Source of the DNA: Bosea sp. (in: a-proteobacteria) | GTDB taxonomy: Bacteria > Pseudomonadota > Alphaproteobacteria > Rhizobiales > Beijerinckiaceae | Direction of reading: 5' to 3' | Assembly: GCF_023953965.1 (NCBI RefSeq) | Contig: NZ_JAMLIX010000001.1 | Location: forward strand, 124,001 to 188,000 | DNA length: 64,000 nt | Shown here: piece after piece, positions 32,702 through 41,973 of the stretch | How positions within the stretch are numbered: position 1 is the first letter of the stretch | Layout: the number at the start of each line of letters is the position of its first letter | The notes under the pieces: generated by a model | The model's input: the letters and a program-made list of their open reading frames with translations, nothing else | Databases searched by the model: none | What the model was told of the DNA's origin: nothing | Translations under genes and position numbers: made by a program

Positions 32702-34693
32702 TCACGCATCGAAGCCGCCCCCTGACAGGGCTCGCTCGACCAGGAGCGGCGCCGGCGCCCAGGCCTCGCCGTGATCGCGGTGGAACTCTCTTATGCTGGC
32801 CAGGACCCGCGCGAGCCCCACCTCCTCGGCCAGACACATCGGGCCGCCGCGATGGCGCGGAAAGCCATAGCCCAGCACCTGAACGACATCGATGTCGCTC
32901 GCCTGCCGCGCGACGCCGCTTTCGAGAAGACGGGAGCCCTCGTTGATCAGCCTGTAGATCAGCCGCTCGACGATCTCCGGGCCGGACGGGGCGCGGCGCG
33001 CGCCGACGGCTTCGTGCGATCTTGGCCGGCCGGTGTCGGTCCCGCTGGAGCCCGCCTTTTCGAACGGCCCCGCCGGGAAGCCGAAATCCCGCATCGCTTC
33101 GTCGATGCGCTGCGGGTCTGCGCCTTCCTCTGCGAGCCGAAAAGCTTCCTGCCGAAAGGCATCCGCCATGCGCTCGCCGATCAGGCCGTGGCCCGTTCCG
33201 ACCATCACTGGCGCCTTGCCGACGCGCTTGCAGAAAGCCGCGGCGGTCAGCAGCGTTTCAGGGACGCAGGTCTCGCCTGCCGAAATCTCGGCCAGCTTCG
33301 CCTCGCGGCCAGACCCTGAAAAGCGCATCGCGACGACCGCCTGCGGCCTCGCGGTCGCGGCCGCAAGCGCGCCGATATCGAGCGAGGCCGTATTGGCGGC
33401 GAGAAGGGCATCCGGCTTCATAACCCGGTCCAACATCCGGAAGGTCTCGACCGCCGAGGCCATGTCGCCGGGGACCGACGCAATGACGAGGCCCGCTTCC
33501 GCAAGCGTTTCCGGCGAGGTATTCGTGCGGATGAGCGCCATGCACTGATCGACCGTCGACGGCGACAGCGCGCCCGAAGCCAATGCGGCGGCATGGCTCT
33601 CGCGGATGACCGCGAGGCATTGCTCCAGACGGGTCGCGTCCTCGTCGAAGATGAGCGTCGCGACGCCGGCGGCTGCGAAGCTCGCCGCGAGATCGGCGGC
33701 CGACGAATCCGCGCCTGCGATGGCGACCCGGCTGATTCTCGCGGGTTTGGCGTTTCCGGCGAACTGCGGCGGCCGCGCCGCCTTGCGCTCGGCGAAGAAG
33801 ATGCGCCGCAGGGCGCGCGACGCCGGCGTCGTGACCAGAAAATCGAACACCCTCGCTTCGAATTTCACGCTCTCCGCAAAGGGCAGGACCGCCGTCGCCT
33901 CGACGCAATCCACCAGCGCAAGCGGAGCCGGGCTATACTGCGTGGCCTTGGCGACGCGACGGCGCGCCGAGGCGAAGACATCGACCGCCTGGCGCTCGAA
34001 AGCGACCGCGATCTCGCTGGTGCGCCGGATGCCCGTCCCCGCCTCGATCAGCCGGCGCGCATAAGCGAGCGTCGCGTTGCGAATGTCATCGGCCGCGACC
34101 TCGTCGACGAGACCGATAGCCAAGACTTCTTCAGCGGAAACCGGCTCGCCGAACGCCAGGAAGTCAAGCGCACGTTCGACACCGATGAGACGGGTGACGC
34201 GGGGCGCCCCGCCGGCCCCCGGCAGGATGCCGAGCTTCACCTCGGGCAGAGCCAGGCGTGTGCCGGCTAGCGCAATGCGGTAATGACAGGCGAGTGCGAT
34301 TTCCAGGCCGCCGCCCATTGTGGCGCCATGCAGGCCGGCCACGATCGGCTTGGTCAGCGTATCCATGAACGGAAGGAGCGCCGGCACATCCGCCTGTCCC
34401 TCGGCATAGGGCGTTCCGAATTCGGTGATTTCGGCGCCGCCGCAGAAATTCGCTCCGTTCCCGATCAAGGCGAAAGCCTGGACCTCCGGGTCCCGGCTGC
34501 CCTCGGCAAAGACGTCATAGAGGCGCTGAACCATCCCGTTATTGACCGCCAGCGCATTCACCGGCGGGTTGTTCAGGGTGATGACGCCGATGCCATGGCC
34601 GACCGCATAGCCGATGCATGCATGGCCGGAGGTGTCGACGAACCTCGCGGTCCCGCCTGCGGTAGCGGCCCTTGCTTGAGGAGCGACGTTCAC
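32702..34693 (-). CDS. FadB/FadJ-like multifunctional protein with a degenerate dehydrogenase domain
   Basis: This protein of about 663 residues has the layout enoyl-CoA hydratase (about 20-200) followed by 3-hydroxyacyl-CoA dehydrogenase domains. The hydratase half looks active: NFCGGAEITEF, MGGGLEIALACHYRIA and LPEVKLGILPGAGG with both Glu positions. The dehydrogenase half has lost its glycine-rich NAD motif (reads VAIAGADSSAADLA) and the catalytic HFFxP segment (reads MRFSGSGREAK). Oxidation is therefore doubtful. No good ATG exists; GTG 34693 has AAGG seven bases upstream. It is the first gene of the nine-gene operon, divergent from the LacI-type regulator. Confidence 0.85.
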   Translation of the reverse strand: MNVAPQARAATAGGTARFVDTSGHACIGYAVGHGIGVITLNNPPVNALAVNNGMVQRLYDVFAEGSRDPEVQAFALIGNGANFCGGAEITEFGTPYAEGQADVPALLPFMDTLTKPIVAGLHGATMGGGLEIALACHYRIALAGTRLALPEVKLGILPGAGGAPRVTRLIGVERALDFLAFGEPVSAEEVLAIGLVDEVAADDIRNATLAYARRLIEAGTGIRRTSEIAVAFERQAVDVFASARRRVAKATQYSPAPLALVDCVEATAVLPFAESVKFEARVFDFLVTTPASRALRRIFFAERKAARPPQFAGNAKPARISRVAIAGADSSAADLAASFAAAGVATLIFDEDATRLEQCLAVIRESHAAALASGALSPSTVDQCMALIRTNTSPETLAEAGLVIASVPGDMASAVETFRMLDRVMKPDALLAANTASLDIGALAAATARPQAVVAMRFSGSGREAKLAEISAGETCVPETLLTAAAFCKRVGKAPVMVGTGHGLIGERMADAFRQEAFRLAEEGADPQRIDEAMRDFGFPAGPFEKAGSSGTDTGRPRSHEAVGARRAPSGPEIVERLIYRLINEGSRLLESGVARQASDIDVVQVLGYGFPRHRGGPMCLAEEVGLARVLASIREFHRDHGEAWAPAPLLVERALSGGGFDA

Positions 34694-34892
34694 CGTACCG
34701 CCTTCATGCGCGAAGACCGGCAGCAACGCATCATCGCCGAGACGCGCATCCGCGCGCAGACAAGGCGGATCTCGCGGGATGCCGCGGGCCCTTTCGCGGC
34801 AGGCCTCGCCCGCCCCTGCGCAGACGGTTCGATGGTCGCGAAGCTGATCGCGCAGTCCGACATCAGGCTTCCTCCGTGCCGCGCTTTTGTTC

Positions 34893-34910
34893 TGTGACAG
34901 CGCTAGCACA
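34893..34910. promoter_or_regulatory. LacI-type operator candidate, distal
   Basis: TGTGACAGCGCTAGCACA is an 18-bp imperfect palindrome (seven of nine half-site positions match) with a central GC step, as in LacI/GalR-family operators. It lies about 85 bp before the regulator gene and about 200 bp before the divergent FadB/FadJ-like gene, so it could serve either promoter. Confidence 0.5.
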
Positions 34911-34949
34911 AGAGTTGAACCATAGTCGCTAGTACGGATCAAGCGGAAT

Positions 34950-34965
34950 ATGTTACCGCTGTCAT
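34950..34965. promoter_or_regulatory. LacI-type operator candidate, proximal
   Basis: ATGTTACCGCTGTCAT is a 16-bp imperfect palindrome whose left half resembles gluconate-repressor (GntR of the LacI family) operators. Its CGCTGTCA is the exact inverse of TGACAGCG in the distal site. The two could be bridged by a tetramer or bound by two dimers. It lies 30 bp before the regulator start codon. Confidence 0.45.
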
Positions 34966-34995
34966 AATTAGAATCCGGGGATCGAGACGCTCTTC

Positions 34996-36021
34996 ATGAA
35001 CGAAAAACGCAATGCATTTTTGCGGGCCGACACGCCGACGCTCGCCGACGTCGCCCGTCTGGCGAATGTCAGCGAGATCACCGCCTCGCGCGTCGTGCGC
35101 AATCGCCAGCCCATCGCGGAGGCGACCCGGCTGCGTGTGCTTTCGGCGATCCAGCAGCTTGGCTATATCCCCAATCGCGCGGCCGGAAGCCTCGCCTCCG
35201 CCGGCTCGACCCTGATCAGCGTCGTGCTTCCCTCGCTCTCGAACATCGTGTTCGCGGAAGTCCTCAACGGCATTCACTCGGCCCTCTCGGGCACCCCGTT
35301 TCAGGCGGTCATCGGCGTGACGGACTATGACCGCGAAGCCGAAGCGCGGATCGTCCGCTCCTTCCTGGAATGGCAACCGGCCGCGATCATCGTCGTCGGC
35401 CTGCATCACACGCCGGCAGCACGCGGCTATCTCGAGAAGGGGCGGTTTCGCGTCGGCGAACTGATGGATATCGACGGCGAGGCCATCGATGTCGCCGTCG
35501 GCATGTCGCACCGGCAGGCCGGCTACGATTCCGGCCGGCATTTGCTTCAGCGCGGCTATCGCCGGCTCGGCTATGTCGGGCATGATCTGGAGGCAGACGA
35601 CCGCGCTCGCGCGCGCTATGAGGGGCTGTGCGCGGCGCTGCGGGATTCAGGGCTTCCGCCGCCGGCCGAACGCCGCTTCGACGTCCCGACCTCGACGACC
35701 GCCGGACGAGACCTGCTCGCGTTGCTCCTGACCGAGCACCCCGGCCTCGACGCGGTCGTGTTTTCCAATGACGACATGGCGGTCGGCGGTTTCTTCTATT
35801 GCCTCGAAAAGGGCATCAGGCCCAAGGAGCAACTTGCCCTTTTCGGCTTCAGCGGATTGGAGATCGGCCAGGCGCTTCCCATGCCGCTTTCGACCGTGCG
35901 GTCCCAGCGATTCCTTGCCGGCAAGCTCATCGTCGAGAAATTGCTCGCAAGTCGCGAGCGCCCCGCCGAGAAGGTGACGATCGATATCGGCTACGAGATC
36001 GTCGAAGGCGCAACCGCGTAG
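34996..36021 (+). CDS. LacI family transcriptional regulator
   Basis: This 341-residue repressor has an N-terminal LacI helix-turn-helix (PTLADVARLANVSEITASRVV), a hinge region (NRAAGSLASAGS) and a periplasmic-binding-protein-like ligand domain. It is closest in style to the GntR/gluconate branch. It is divergent from the nine-gene CoA/import operon, and two operator-like palindromes lie between them. It probably represses that operon and itself until the imported compound or a derivative binds. The effector is unknown. Confidence 0.93.
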   Translation: MNEKRNAFLRADTPTLADVARLANVSEITASRVVRNRQPIAEATRLRVLSAIQQLGYIPNRAAGSLASAGSTLISVVLPSLSNIVFAEVLNGIHSALSGTPFQAVIGVTDYDREAEARIVRSFLEWQPAAIIVVGLHHTPAARGYLEKGRFRVGELMDIDGEAIDVAVGMSHRQAGYDSGRHLLQRGYRRLGYVGHDLEADDRARARYEGLCAALRDSGLPPPAERRFDVPTSTTAGRDLLALLLTEHPGLDAVVFSNDDMAVGGFFYCLEKGIRPKEQLALFGFSGLEIGQALPMPLSTVRSQRFLAGKLIVEKLLASRERPAEKVTIDIGYEIVEGATA

Positions 36022-36614
36022 AATGCGAGCGGTTCAGGAAAACGGGACAGATGGGACGCGTGGCGCCTCTGCCTGAGGGCGACATGAGGGCGTGACAGGA
36101 CAGAGCCTGCGAAATGGGCGCGAAGCAGGGGGCTTCCGCCCAATCTCCGGGCTTGAGAGATTGTCGCCTCCCCGGTCAGCAATCTCAGCCGACGGGAGCC
36201 CGGATTTCCAGCGCTGCGGCGATGCCATGCAATTGGAACGCTTGGGCGCCACAAGGCGGAGATCATCGGGCAGGCAGATCTGCCTTGGTACCGTCATGGG
36301 CACAGCTGGTTCCAGCTGTCGTACGGCACCCATCGCCGCCCGCACGAAGCGTCTCCCCGAACATTGCGAACAGGGAAAGAACATCGCAGCCATAGGATTT
36401 TTGTCAATCGCGCGCGATCGGATGTGAACGACAGCTACCGCGTTCGTGCATGGCTCGTCATAGCCCGGCACGGGGCGAACCAGCCGCTGGCACTGGTCAC
36501 CCACGGCATGATGTCCTAACCTCCGGCGGTTGCCGGATCATGTGCCTCGCGGGCGGCAGAAGCATTCCGCCACGGAAGCGACGGCCAGCGAAGGATCATG
36601 GAGGGAGGCCAGAC
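36022..36614. other. Intergenic stretch, no gene recognised
   Basis: About 590 bp between the LacI-type regulator and the acetamidase gene. Several short frames are open on both strands but none has a ribosome binding site plus recognisable sequence. The segment near 36410-36520 reads like a worn coding fragment on the plus strand (RVRAWLVIARHGANQPLAL), which I could not identify. The GGAGG ribosome binding site of the next gene is at 36603-36608. Confidence 0.4.
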
Positions 36615-37937
36615 ATGAACAAGCAGGCAGCGATCTCCGGTGCGCCGCAGCGCAGCGTCGTCGTCCAAGGCTTCACGAACAGCGTCCTCGACCCCGCGGC
36701 GCCGATGCTGGGGCCGGTCGAGAACGGCGGCACCATCATCGCCAACACCGCCCCCGGCTGCTGGGGGCCGATGATCACCCCGCGCCTGCGCGGCGGCCAC
36801 GAGGTCACCCAGCCGGTCTATGTCGATGGCGCGGAGCCAGGCGACGGCATCGCGATGCGCATCCGCGACATCACCGTGACGGCGATCGCCACCGCCTCGG
36901 GCCATGATTCCTCGCCGGCGGGCTTCTGCCTCGGCGACCCCTACGTCGCCGCACGGTGTCCCACCTGCGACGAGGTCTGGCCCGAGACGCATCTGGAGGG
37001 GATCGGCCAGGACGCGGTGAAGTGCGACAAATGTGGCAACGCGGTAAAGCCCTTCGAGATCGTCCACGGCTATACCGTCGTCTTCGACGACACGCGCCGC
37101 GTCGGCGTCACCGTCCCGAAGGAGGCAGCGGAGAAGATCGCCCGCAACGCCCATCACTACGCGGCCCTGCCCGACGCATCCGTGCAGCATCCGATCCTCG
37201 CCTTCGCGCCGTCCGACATGCCCGGCGTGATGGTGCGCATGCGTCCCTTCCTCGGCCAGCTCGGCACGACGCCGTCACACCCGATGCCGGATTCGCACAA
37301 TGCCGGCGACTTCGGAGCCTTCCTCATCGGCGCGCCGCATTCATACGCCATGACCGCCGAGCAGCTTGCCATGCACAAGACCGACGGTCACATGGACATC
37401 GACGCGGTACGCCCGGGCGCGATCCTGGTCGCTCCGGTGAAGGTGAAGGGCGCCGGCGTCTACATGGGCGACATGCACGCCGCCCAAGGCGACGGCGAGA
37501 TCGCCGGCCACACCATGGACGTCGCGGGAAGCGTCACCCTTCAGGTCGAGGTGGTGAAGAATTATCCCATCGACGGCCCGGTGTTGTTCCCGCTGCCGGA
37601 GGATCTTCCGCCGCTTGCGCGCCCCTTCACGTCCGACGAGCGCGCCCGCGCCGAGCGGCTGGCGCGCAGCTGGGGCATGGAGGCGGTGGAGGAGCTGGCA
37701 CCCATCTCGGTCGTCGGCACCGCGGCCAACATGAACGCGGCGATCGACAACGGCCTCGAGCGAGCAGCGAAGCTGCTGGGCATGACCGTGCCGGAGATAC
37801 GCAACCGCGCGACAGTGAACGGCGCGATCGAGATCGGCCGGGCGCCAGGCGTCATCCAGGTAACATTCCTGGCTCCGCTAAGCCGGCTCGATGCCGTCGG
37901 CCTCGGCGTCTACGCCCGCGAACAGTACAATCTGTAA
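36615..37937 (+). CDS. Acetamidase/formamidase family protein with zinc-ribbon insert
   Basis: This 440-residue member of the FmdA/AmdA family hydrolyses short-chain amides to ammonia and the acid. Family features are FLGQLGTTPSHPMPDSHNAGDF and GDMHAAQGDGEI. An insertion at about residues 112-142 carries two CxxC pairs (C115/C118 in RCPTCDEVW and C137/C140 in KCDKCGN), a probable structural zinc ribbon. GGGAGG precedes ATG 36615. It converges on the hydantoinase/importer operon. It may finish the breakdown of an amide released there, though convergent orientation means separate control. Confidence 0.9.
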   Translation: MNKQAAISGAPQRSVVVQGFTNSVLDPAAPMLGPVENGGTIIANTAPGCWGPMITPRLRGGHEVTQPVYVDGAEPGDGIAMRIRDITVTAIATASGHDSSPAGFCLGDPYVAARCPTCDEVWPETHLEGIGQDAVKCDKCGNAVKPFEIVHGYTVVFDDTRRVGVTVPKEAAEKIARNAHHYAALPDASVQHPILAFAPSDMPGVMVRMRPFLGQLGTTPSHPMPDSHNAGDFGAFLIGAPHSYAMTAEQLAMHKTDGHMDIDAVRPGAILVAPVKVKGAGVYMGDMHAAQGDGEIAGHTMDVAGSVTLQVEVVKNYPIDGPVLFPLPEDLPPLARPFTSDERARAERLARSWGMEAVEELAPISVVGTAANMNAAIDNGLERAAKLLGMTVPEIRNRATVNGAIEIGRAPGVIQVTFLAPLSRLDAVGLGVYAREQYNL

Positions 37938-37944
37938 GGGCTCC

Positions 37945-37970
37945 GCGCCGGCGGCCATTTATCCCGGCGC
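37945..37970. terminator. Hairpin between convergent genes
   Basis: GCGCCGG (37945-37951) and CCGGCGC (37964-37970) form a 7-bp perfect stem with a 12-base loop, just after the acetamidase stop and 50 bp from the convergent ATPase stop. There is no T-run, so it may only help termination in both directions. Confidence 0.4.
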
Positions 37971-38019
37971 ACGTGGTGCCGACGGTCCGCACGGGACAAG
38001 GCGACAGCCGGACCGCCGC

Positions 38020-39033
38020 TCAGCTGGCGGCATCCGCCGTTTCGCGGTAGCTCGCGGCCGCCTCCTCGGCGCGCCAGCATGCCGCATCATGCCCCCCGGC
38101 GGATGGCAGAGGCGGTGGCTGCTCGCGGCGACAGCGCTCGGCCGCCAGCCAGCAGCGCGGCGCGAAGGCGCAGCCGGTGATCGTGTTCGACAGGTCCGGC
38201 GGGCTGCCGGGGATCGCCGTCAGGCGCGCGCCCTTGTTGAAGGCGCCATCGGCACGGCTGCGCAGCAATCCGATCGTATAGGGGTGCCGCGGCGCCAGGA
38301 TGACCTCTTCGGCGGTGCCACGTTCGACGATGCGCCCGGCATACATCACCGCAATCCGATCCGCGACCTCGACCGCGGCCCCGAGATCATGGGTGACGAA
38401 CACCGTCGCGAGGCCGAGTTCCTTCTGAAGATCGCGCAACAGAAGCAGCACCTGGATCTGCACGGTGGCATCCAGGGCCGTGGTCGGTTCGTCCGCCAGC
38501 AGGACCCGTGGCCGGCATGACAGGGCGAGCGCGATCATCGCGCGTTGCCGCATGCCGCCGGACATCTCGTGCGGATAGGCGTCGAGGCGCTGGGCCGGGC
38601 TGGGAATGCGGACGCGCTCCAGCATCTCCAGCGCGCGCAGGCGCGCCTTGGCGCGGCTCATCGGCTCGTGGCGCCTGATCGCTTCGATGATCTGCTCGCC
38701 GACGGTGTAGACCGGATCGAGGGCGAGCGCCGGGTCCTGGAAGATCATGGCGACTTCCCCGCCCCGGAAATCCGAGAGCTCGCGCTTCGACATCCTCAGG
38801 ACGTCGCGGCCATAGACCTCGATCACGCCTGTCGTCGCGGCGGCGCGTTCGGAGTTCAGCCTCATGATCGCGCGCAGCGTGACGCTCTTGCCGGAGCCGG
38901 ATTCGCCGATCAGCGCCACGGCCTCGCCGCGGTTCAGGGTGAGGTCGACGCCCCGCACCGCGCCGATGCGCCTGGCGAAGGTCACCGTCAGCCCGCTGAT
39001 CGCCACGGCCGGCGAGGTGGAGGCCTCATTCAT
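38020..39033 (-). CDS. Dipeptide-type ABC ATPase (DppD/OppD-like), importer 2
   Basis: This 337-residue ATPase has Walker [14 protein letters not shown]-loop [12 protein letters not shown], signature [16 protein letters not shown], Walker [12 protein letters not shown] and H-loop VTHDLGA. The C-terminal oligopeptide tail [14 protein letters not shown] is present. ATG 39033 overlaps the stop of the partner ATPase gene by four bases. It is the last gene of the minus-strand hydantoinase/importer operon. Confidence 0.93.
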   Translation of the reverse strand: MNEASTSPAVAISGLTVTFARRIGAVRGVDLTLNRGEAVALIGESGSGKSVTLRAIMRLNSERAAATTGVIEVYGRDVLRMSKRELSDFRGGEVAMIFQDPALALDPVYTVGEQIIEAIRRHEPMSRAKARLRALEMLERVRIPSPAQRLDAYPHEMSGGMRQRAMIALALSCRPRVLLADEPTTALDATVQIQVLLLLRDLQKELGLATVFVTHDLGAAVEVADRIAVMYAGRIVERGTAEEVILAPRHPYTIGLLRSRADGAFNKGARLTAIPGSPPDLSNTITGCAFAPRCWLAAERCRREQPPPLPSAGGHDAACWRAEEAAASYRETADAAS

Positions 39034-40064
39034 GCGCCGACCCTTTCCTGCGCCAGCGAGTGGCCCGATCCGGCCTGCCGCGCGAGACAGGCGACGTCGT
39101 GCTGGGCCGCCACCGGTTCGAGTTGCGGCACATCGCGCCGGCACGGCTCCTCGGCCAGGCTGCAGCGGGGGTTGAAGCGGCACCCCGGCGGCGGCGCGAT
39201 CGGGCTCGGCGGGTCGCCGGCGAGCGGGGCCTTGCTCGTGCGGTGCCGCGGATCGAGCGACGGCATCGAGGCGAGCAGCGCTTCGGCGTAAGGGTGGGCG
39301 GGGGCGCCCAGCACGCGCGCGGCCGATCCAGCCTCGCACACGCGCCCCAGATACATCACCAGAACCCGGTCACAGATGAAGCGGACGACGTTGAGGTCGT
39401 GGCTGATGAAGACATAGGTCAGCCCGAATTCCTGCTTCAGGTCGAGCAGCAGGTTGAGGATCTGCGCTTCGACCGACTTGTCCAGCGCCGACACCGCCTC
39501 GTCCAGGACGATGAGCTTCGGCTCGATGATGATCGCGCGTGCGATGTTGACCCGCTGGCGCTGGCCGCCCGAGAGCTCATGGGGATAGCGCGCGGCGAAA
39601 CGCGACGGCTCCAGCCCGACACGGTGCAGCAGCGCATGCGCCTTCTCGGTAGCGATGCGGGCGCTCACCCCCTGCGCGCGCGGGGCGAAGGTCAGCGAGG
39701 ACTCGATCGTCATGCGCGGGTTCAGGGAGGAATAGCTGTCCTGGAAGACCATCTGCGCATCGCGCCAATAGCGGCGCAGCGGCAGCTCCGGGCTGCCCAG
39801 CACGCGGCCCTCGAAATCGATCGAGCCCGCGTTCGGCCGGTCGAGCCCCATGATCAGGCGCGCGGTCGTCGATTTGCCGCAGCCGGACTCGCCGACGATC
39901 CCGAGCGTCTCGCCCTTGAACAGATCGAAATCGACACCGTCCACCGCCCTGACCGGCATGGCCTCCTTACCGATCTGCCGCTTGCCCGGAAAATGCCTCA
40001 CCAGCGCGCGGACACGCATCAGCGCGGGCGCCGGGCTCGCCGAGGCGTGCTGTAAGGCGCTCAT
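39030..40064 (-). CDS. Dipeptide-type ABC ATPase (DppF/OppF-like), importer 2
   Basis: This is a 344-residue partner ATPase: Walker A GESGCGKSTTAR, MVFQDSYSSLNPRMT, signature LSGGQRQRVNIARAI, Walker B LIVLDEAVSALD, H-loop ISHDLNV, and the cysteine tail CRFNPRCSLAEEPC. Start ATG 40064 overlaps the permease stop (four bases). It pairs with the following ATPase to drive importer 2. Confidence 0.93.
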   Translation of the reverse strand: MSALQHASASPAPALMRVRALVRHFPGKRQIGKEAMPVRAVDGVDFDLFKGETLGIVGESGCGKSTTARLIMGLDRPNAGSIDFEGRVLGSPELPLRRYWRDAQMVFQDSYSSLNPRMTIESSLTFAPRAQGVSARIATEKAHALLHRVGLEPSRFAARYPHELSGGQRQRVNIARAIIIEPKLIVLDEAVSALDKSVEAQILNLLLDLKQEFGLTYVFISHDLNVVRFICDRVLVMYLGRVCEAGSAARVLGAPAHPYAEALLASMPSLDPRHRTSKAPLAGDPPSPIAPPPGCRFNPRCSLAEEPCRRDVPQLEPVAAQHDVACLARQAGSGHSLAQERVGA

Positions 40065-40954
40065 TCCTTCACCTCCATGGCGGCGCGCAGCCCGTCGGAA
40101 AAGATGTTGAACGACAGCGAGACGGTGAAGATCGCAATGCCGGGCAAGGCCGCGACCAGCGGATTGACATAGAGGGAATTGCGCAACGCGTTCAGCATCA
40201 GCCCCCATTCCGGCTCGGGCGGACGCACCCCAAGGCCCAGGAACGACAGCCCCGAAGCCAGGATCATCGAGACGCTGAGCAGGCTGGTCGCGTAGACGAA
40301 GATCGGGCCGAGCACGTTGCCGAGGATCTGGACGCGCACGATGGTGAGCGCGGAGGCGCCGGACATGCGCGCGGCGTCGATGTAGTCGCGATGGCGGATC
40401 TGCGTGGTGACGCTCTCGGCGACGCGCGCGATCTGCGGAAAGAACACGCAGGTCAGCGCGACGATCGAGTTCAGCATCCCGGCGCCGAGCGCGCCCGACA
40501 GCGCCACCGCCAGCAGCACGGACGGGAAGGCGAACAGCACGTCGATCATGCGCATGACGACGGCATTGAACCAGCCGCCGACATAGCCCGCCGCGATGCC
40601 GATGACCGAGCCGATGACGAAGGCGAAGACGACGGGCGTGACGCCGATCAGGAGCGAGAGGCGCCCGCCATAAAGCAGCCTGGTCAGCATGTCGCGGCCG
40701 AGCTCGTCCGATCCGAGCAGGTAGACGGCGTCGCCGACGGGACGAAGGCGCCGCAGCATGGAGCCGCGATAGGGGTCCGCCGGCGCGATCCACGGCGCGG
40801 CGAGCGCGAGCACGACGATCGCCAGCAGGATGAACGCCGCCGCCATCGCCGTCGGATTGCGCAGGAGCCGCCGGCCGACACCGCGCCAGTAGCCGGAGGC
40901 CGGGAGCGCCTGTGGCAGAGCCTGCGGGGCTTCGATGCCGTGCGTCGCGTCCAT
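40061..40954 (-). CDS. ABC transporter permease, DppC-like (importer 2)
   Basis: This 297-residue permease has the N-terminal helix of the OppC_N type (NPTAMAAAFILLAIVVLALAA) and LLGSDELGRDMLTRLLYGGR. The EAA-type loop is in ARMSGASALTIVRVQILGN, and about six transmembrane segments are present. It ends DGLRAAMEVKE. ATG 40954 shares a base with the stop of the DppB-like gene. Confidence 0.93.
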   Translation of the reverse strand: MDATHGIEAPQALPQALPASGYWRGVGRRLLRNPTAMAAAFILLAIVVLALAAPWIAPADPYRGSMLRRLRPVGDAVYLLGSDELGRDMLTRLLYGGRLSLLIGVTPVVFAFVIGSVIGIAAGYVGGWFNAVVMRMIDVLFAFPSVLLAVALSGALGAGMLNSIVALTCVFFPQIARVAESVTTQIRHRDYIDAARMSGASALTIVRVQILGNVLGPIFVYATSLLSVSMILASGLSFLGLGVRPPEPEWGLMLNALRNSLYVNPLVAALPGIAIFTVSLSFNIFSDGLRAAMEVKE

Positions 40955-41907
40955 CAAAACCTCCTGATGCGCGGGTCGATCAGGGTCTGGACCACGTCGA
41001 CGATCAGGTTCAGGAACACGAAGAACAGCGCGAGCACGAGGATCGAGCCTTGCAGCAGGGGCAGGTCGCGCTGGAAGATCGAGGTGTTGAGCAGAAGCCC
41101 GCTGCCGGGCCAGGCGAACACCGTCTCGATCAGGATCGAGCCGCCGAGCAGATAGCCGAACTGGATGCCCATCACCGCCAGCGCGGTGGGGGCGGCATTC
41201 TTGATCACATGCGCCAGCACCGCCGTTTCGCGCATGCCCTTTGCGCGCAGCGCCATGACGAAATCCTGGGAGAGGATGTCGCCGACCAGCGCGCGCACCG
41301 TGCGTGCGACGATGCCCATCGGGATCGCGGCCATCGTCAGCGCCGGCATCAGCAGATATTTGAGATGCTCGAAATCGGGCCGCCATGTCGCGCCGCCGTC
41401 GGGGCCTGCCCCGGTCGGCGGCAGCCAGCCGAGCAGCGCCGAGAAGACGATGACCAGCACCATGCCGAGCCAGTAGTTCGGCACGCTGACGCCCAGCACG
41501 GAAGCGATCGAGGACAGGCGGTCGAAGACGGTGCCCCGGTGATAGCCGCCGATGAAGCCGAACACGCAGCCGAGGGTGAAGCCGATCAGCGTGGCCGCCG
41601 AAGCCAGGATCATGCTGTTGACGACGGCCGCGCCGACCTCCGCCAGCACCGGCCGGCCGGTGGCGATCGAGACGCCGAGATCGCCCTGCAAGGCCCTCAG
41701 CAGCCAGCGGCCATACTGGACCACGAGCGGCTGATCGAAGCCGTAGAGCGCGCTCATCTCGCTCGCCATCTGCTGCGATGCGTCGAGCGGCAGGACGGCG
41801 CTGAGCGGATCGCCGGGCGCGATATGGACGAGCAGAAAGCAGATTACGCTGACCCCGAGCACCACGGGCATGACGGCCAGCACCCGCTTCACGATGAATA
41901 GCAGCAT
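40954..41907 (-). CDS. ABC transporter permease, DppB-like (importer 2)
   Basis: This 317-residue permease opens with MLLFIVKRVLAVMPVVLGVS and the family segment FLLVHIAPGDPLSAVLP. Further features are VQYGRWLLRALQGDLGVSI and the ALRAKGMRETAVLAHVIKNA loop that contacts the ATPase. The C-terminus VVQTLIDPRIRRF is typical. It lies between the binding-protein gene (66 bp upstream) and the DppC-like gene. Confidence 0.93.
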   Translation of the reverse strand: MLLFIVKRVLAVMPVVLGVSVICFLLVHIAPGDPLSAVLPLDASQQMASEMSALYGFDQPLVVQYGRWLLRALQGDLGVSIATGRPVLAEVGAAVVNSMILASAATLIGFTLGCVFGFIGGYHRGTVFDRLSSIASVLGVSVPNYWLGMVLVIVFSALLGWLPPTGAGPDGGATWRPDFEHLKYLLMPALTMAAIPMGIVARTVRALVGDILSQDFVMALRAKGMRETAVLAHVIKNAAPTALAVMGIQFGYLLGGSILIETVFAWPGSGLLLNTSIFQRDLPLLQGSILVLALFFVFLNLIVDVVQTLIDPRIRRF

Positions 41908-41973
41908 GACCGCATCGGCCCAGGCAGGTCCGGCGCCTCGCGCGGGCGCACGGTCCTGCCGCGGGCCGTCCCC

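Noticed and set aside
36034..36504. Minus-strand frame of 156 codons in the gap after the LacI-type regulator
   Set aside because: No ribosome binding site or recognisable motif. Composition is like random GC-rich sequence.
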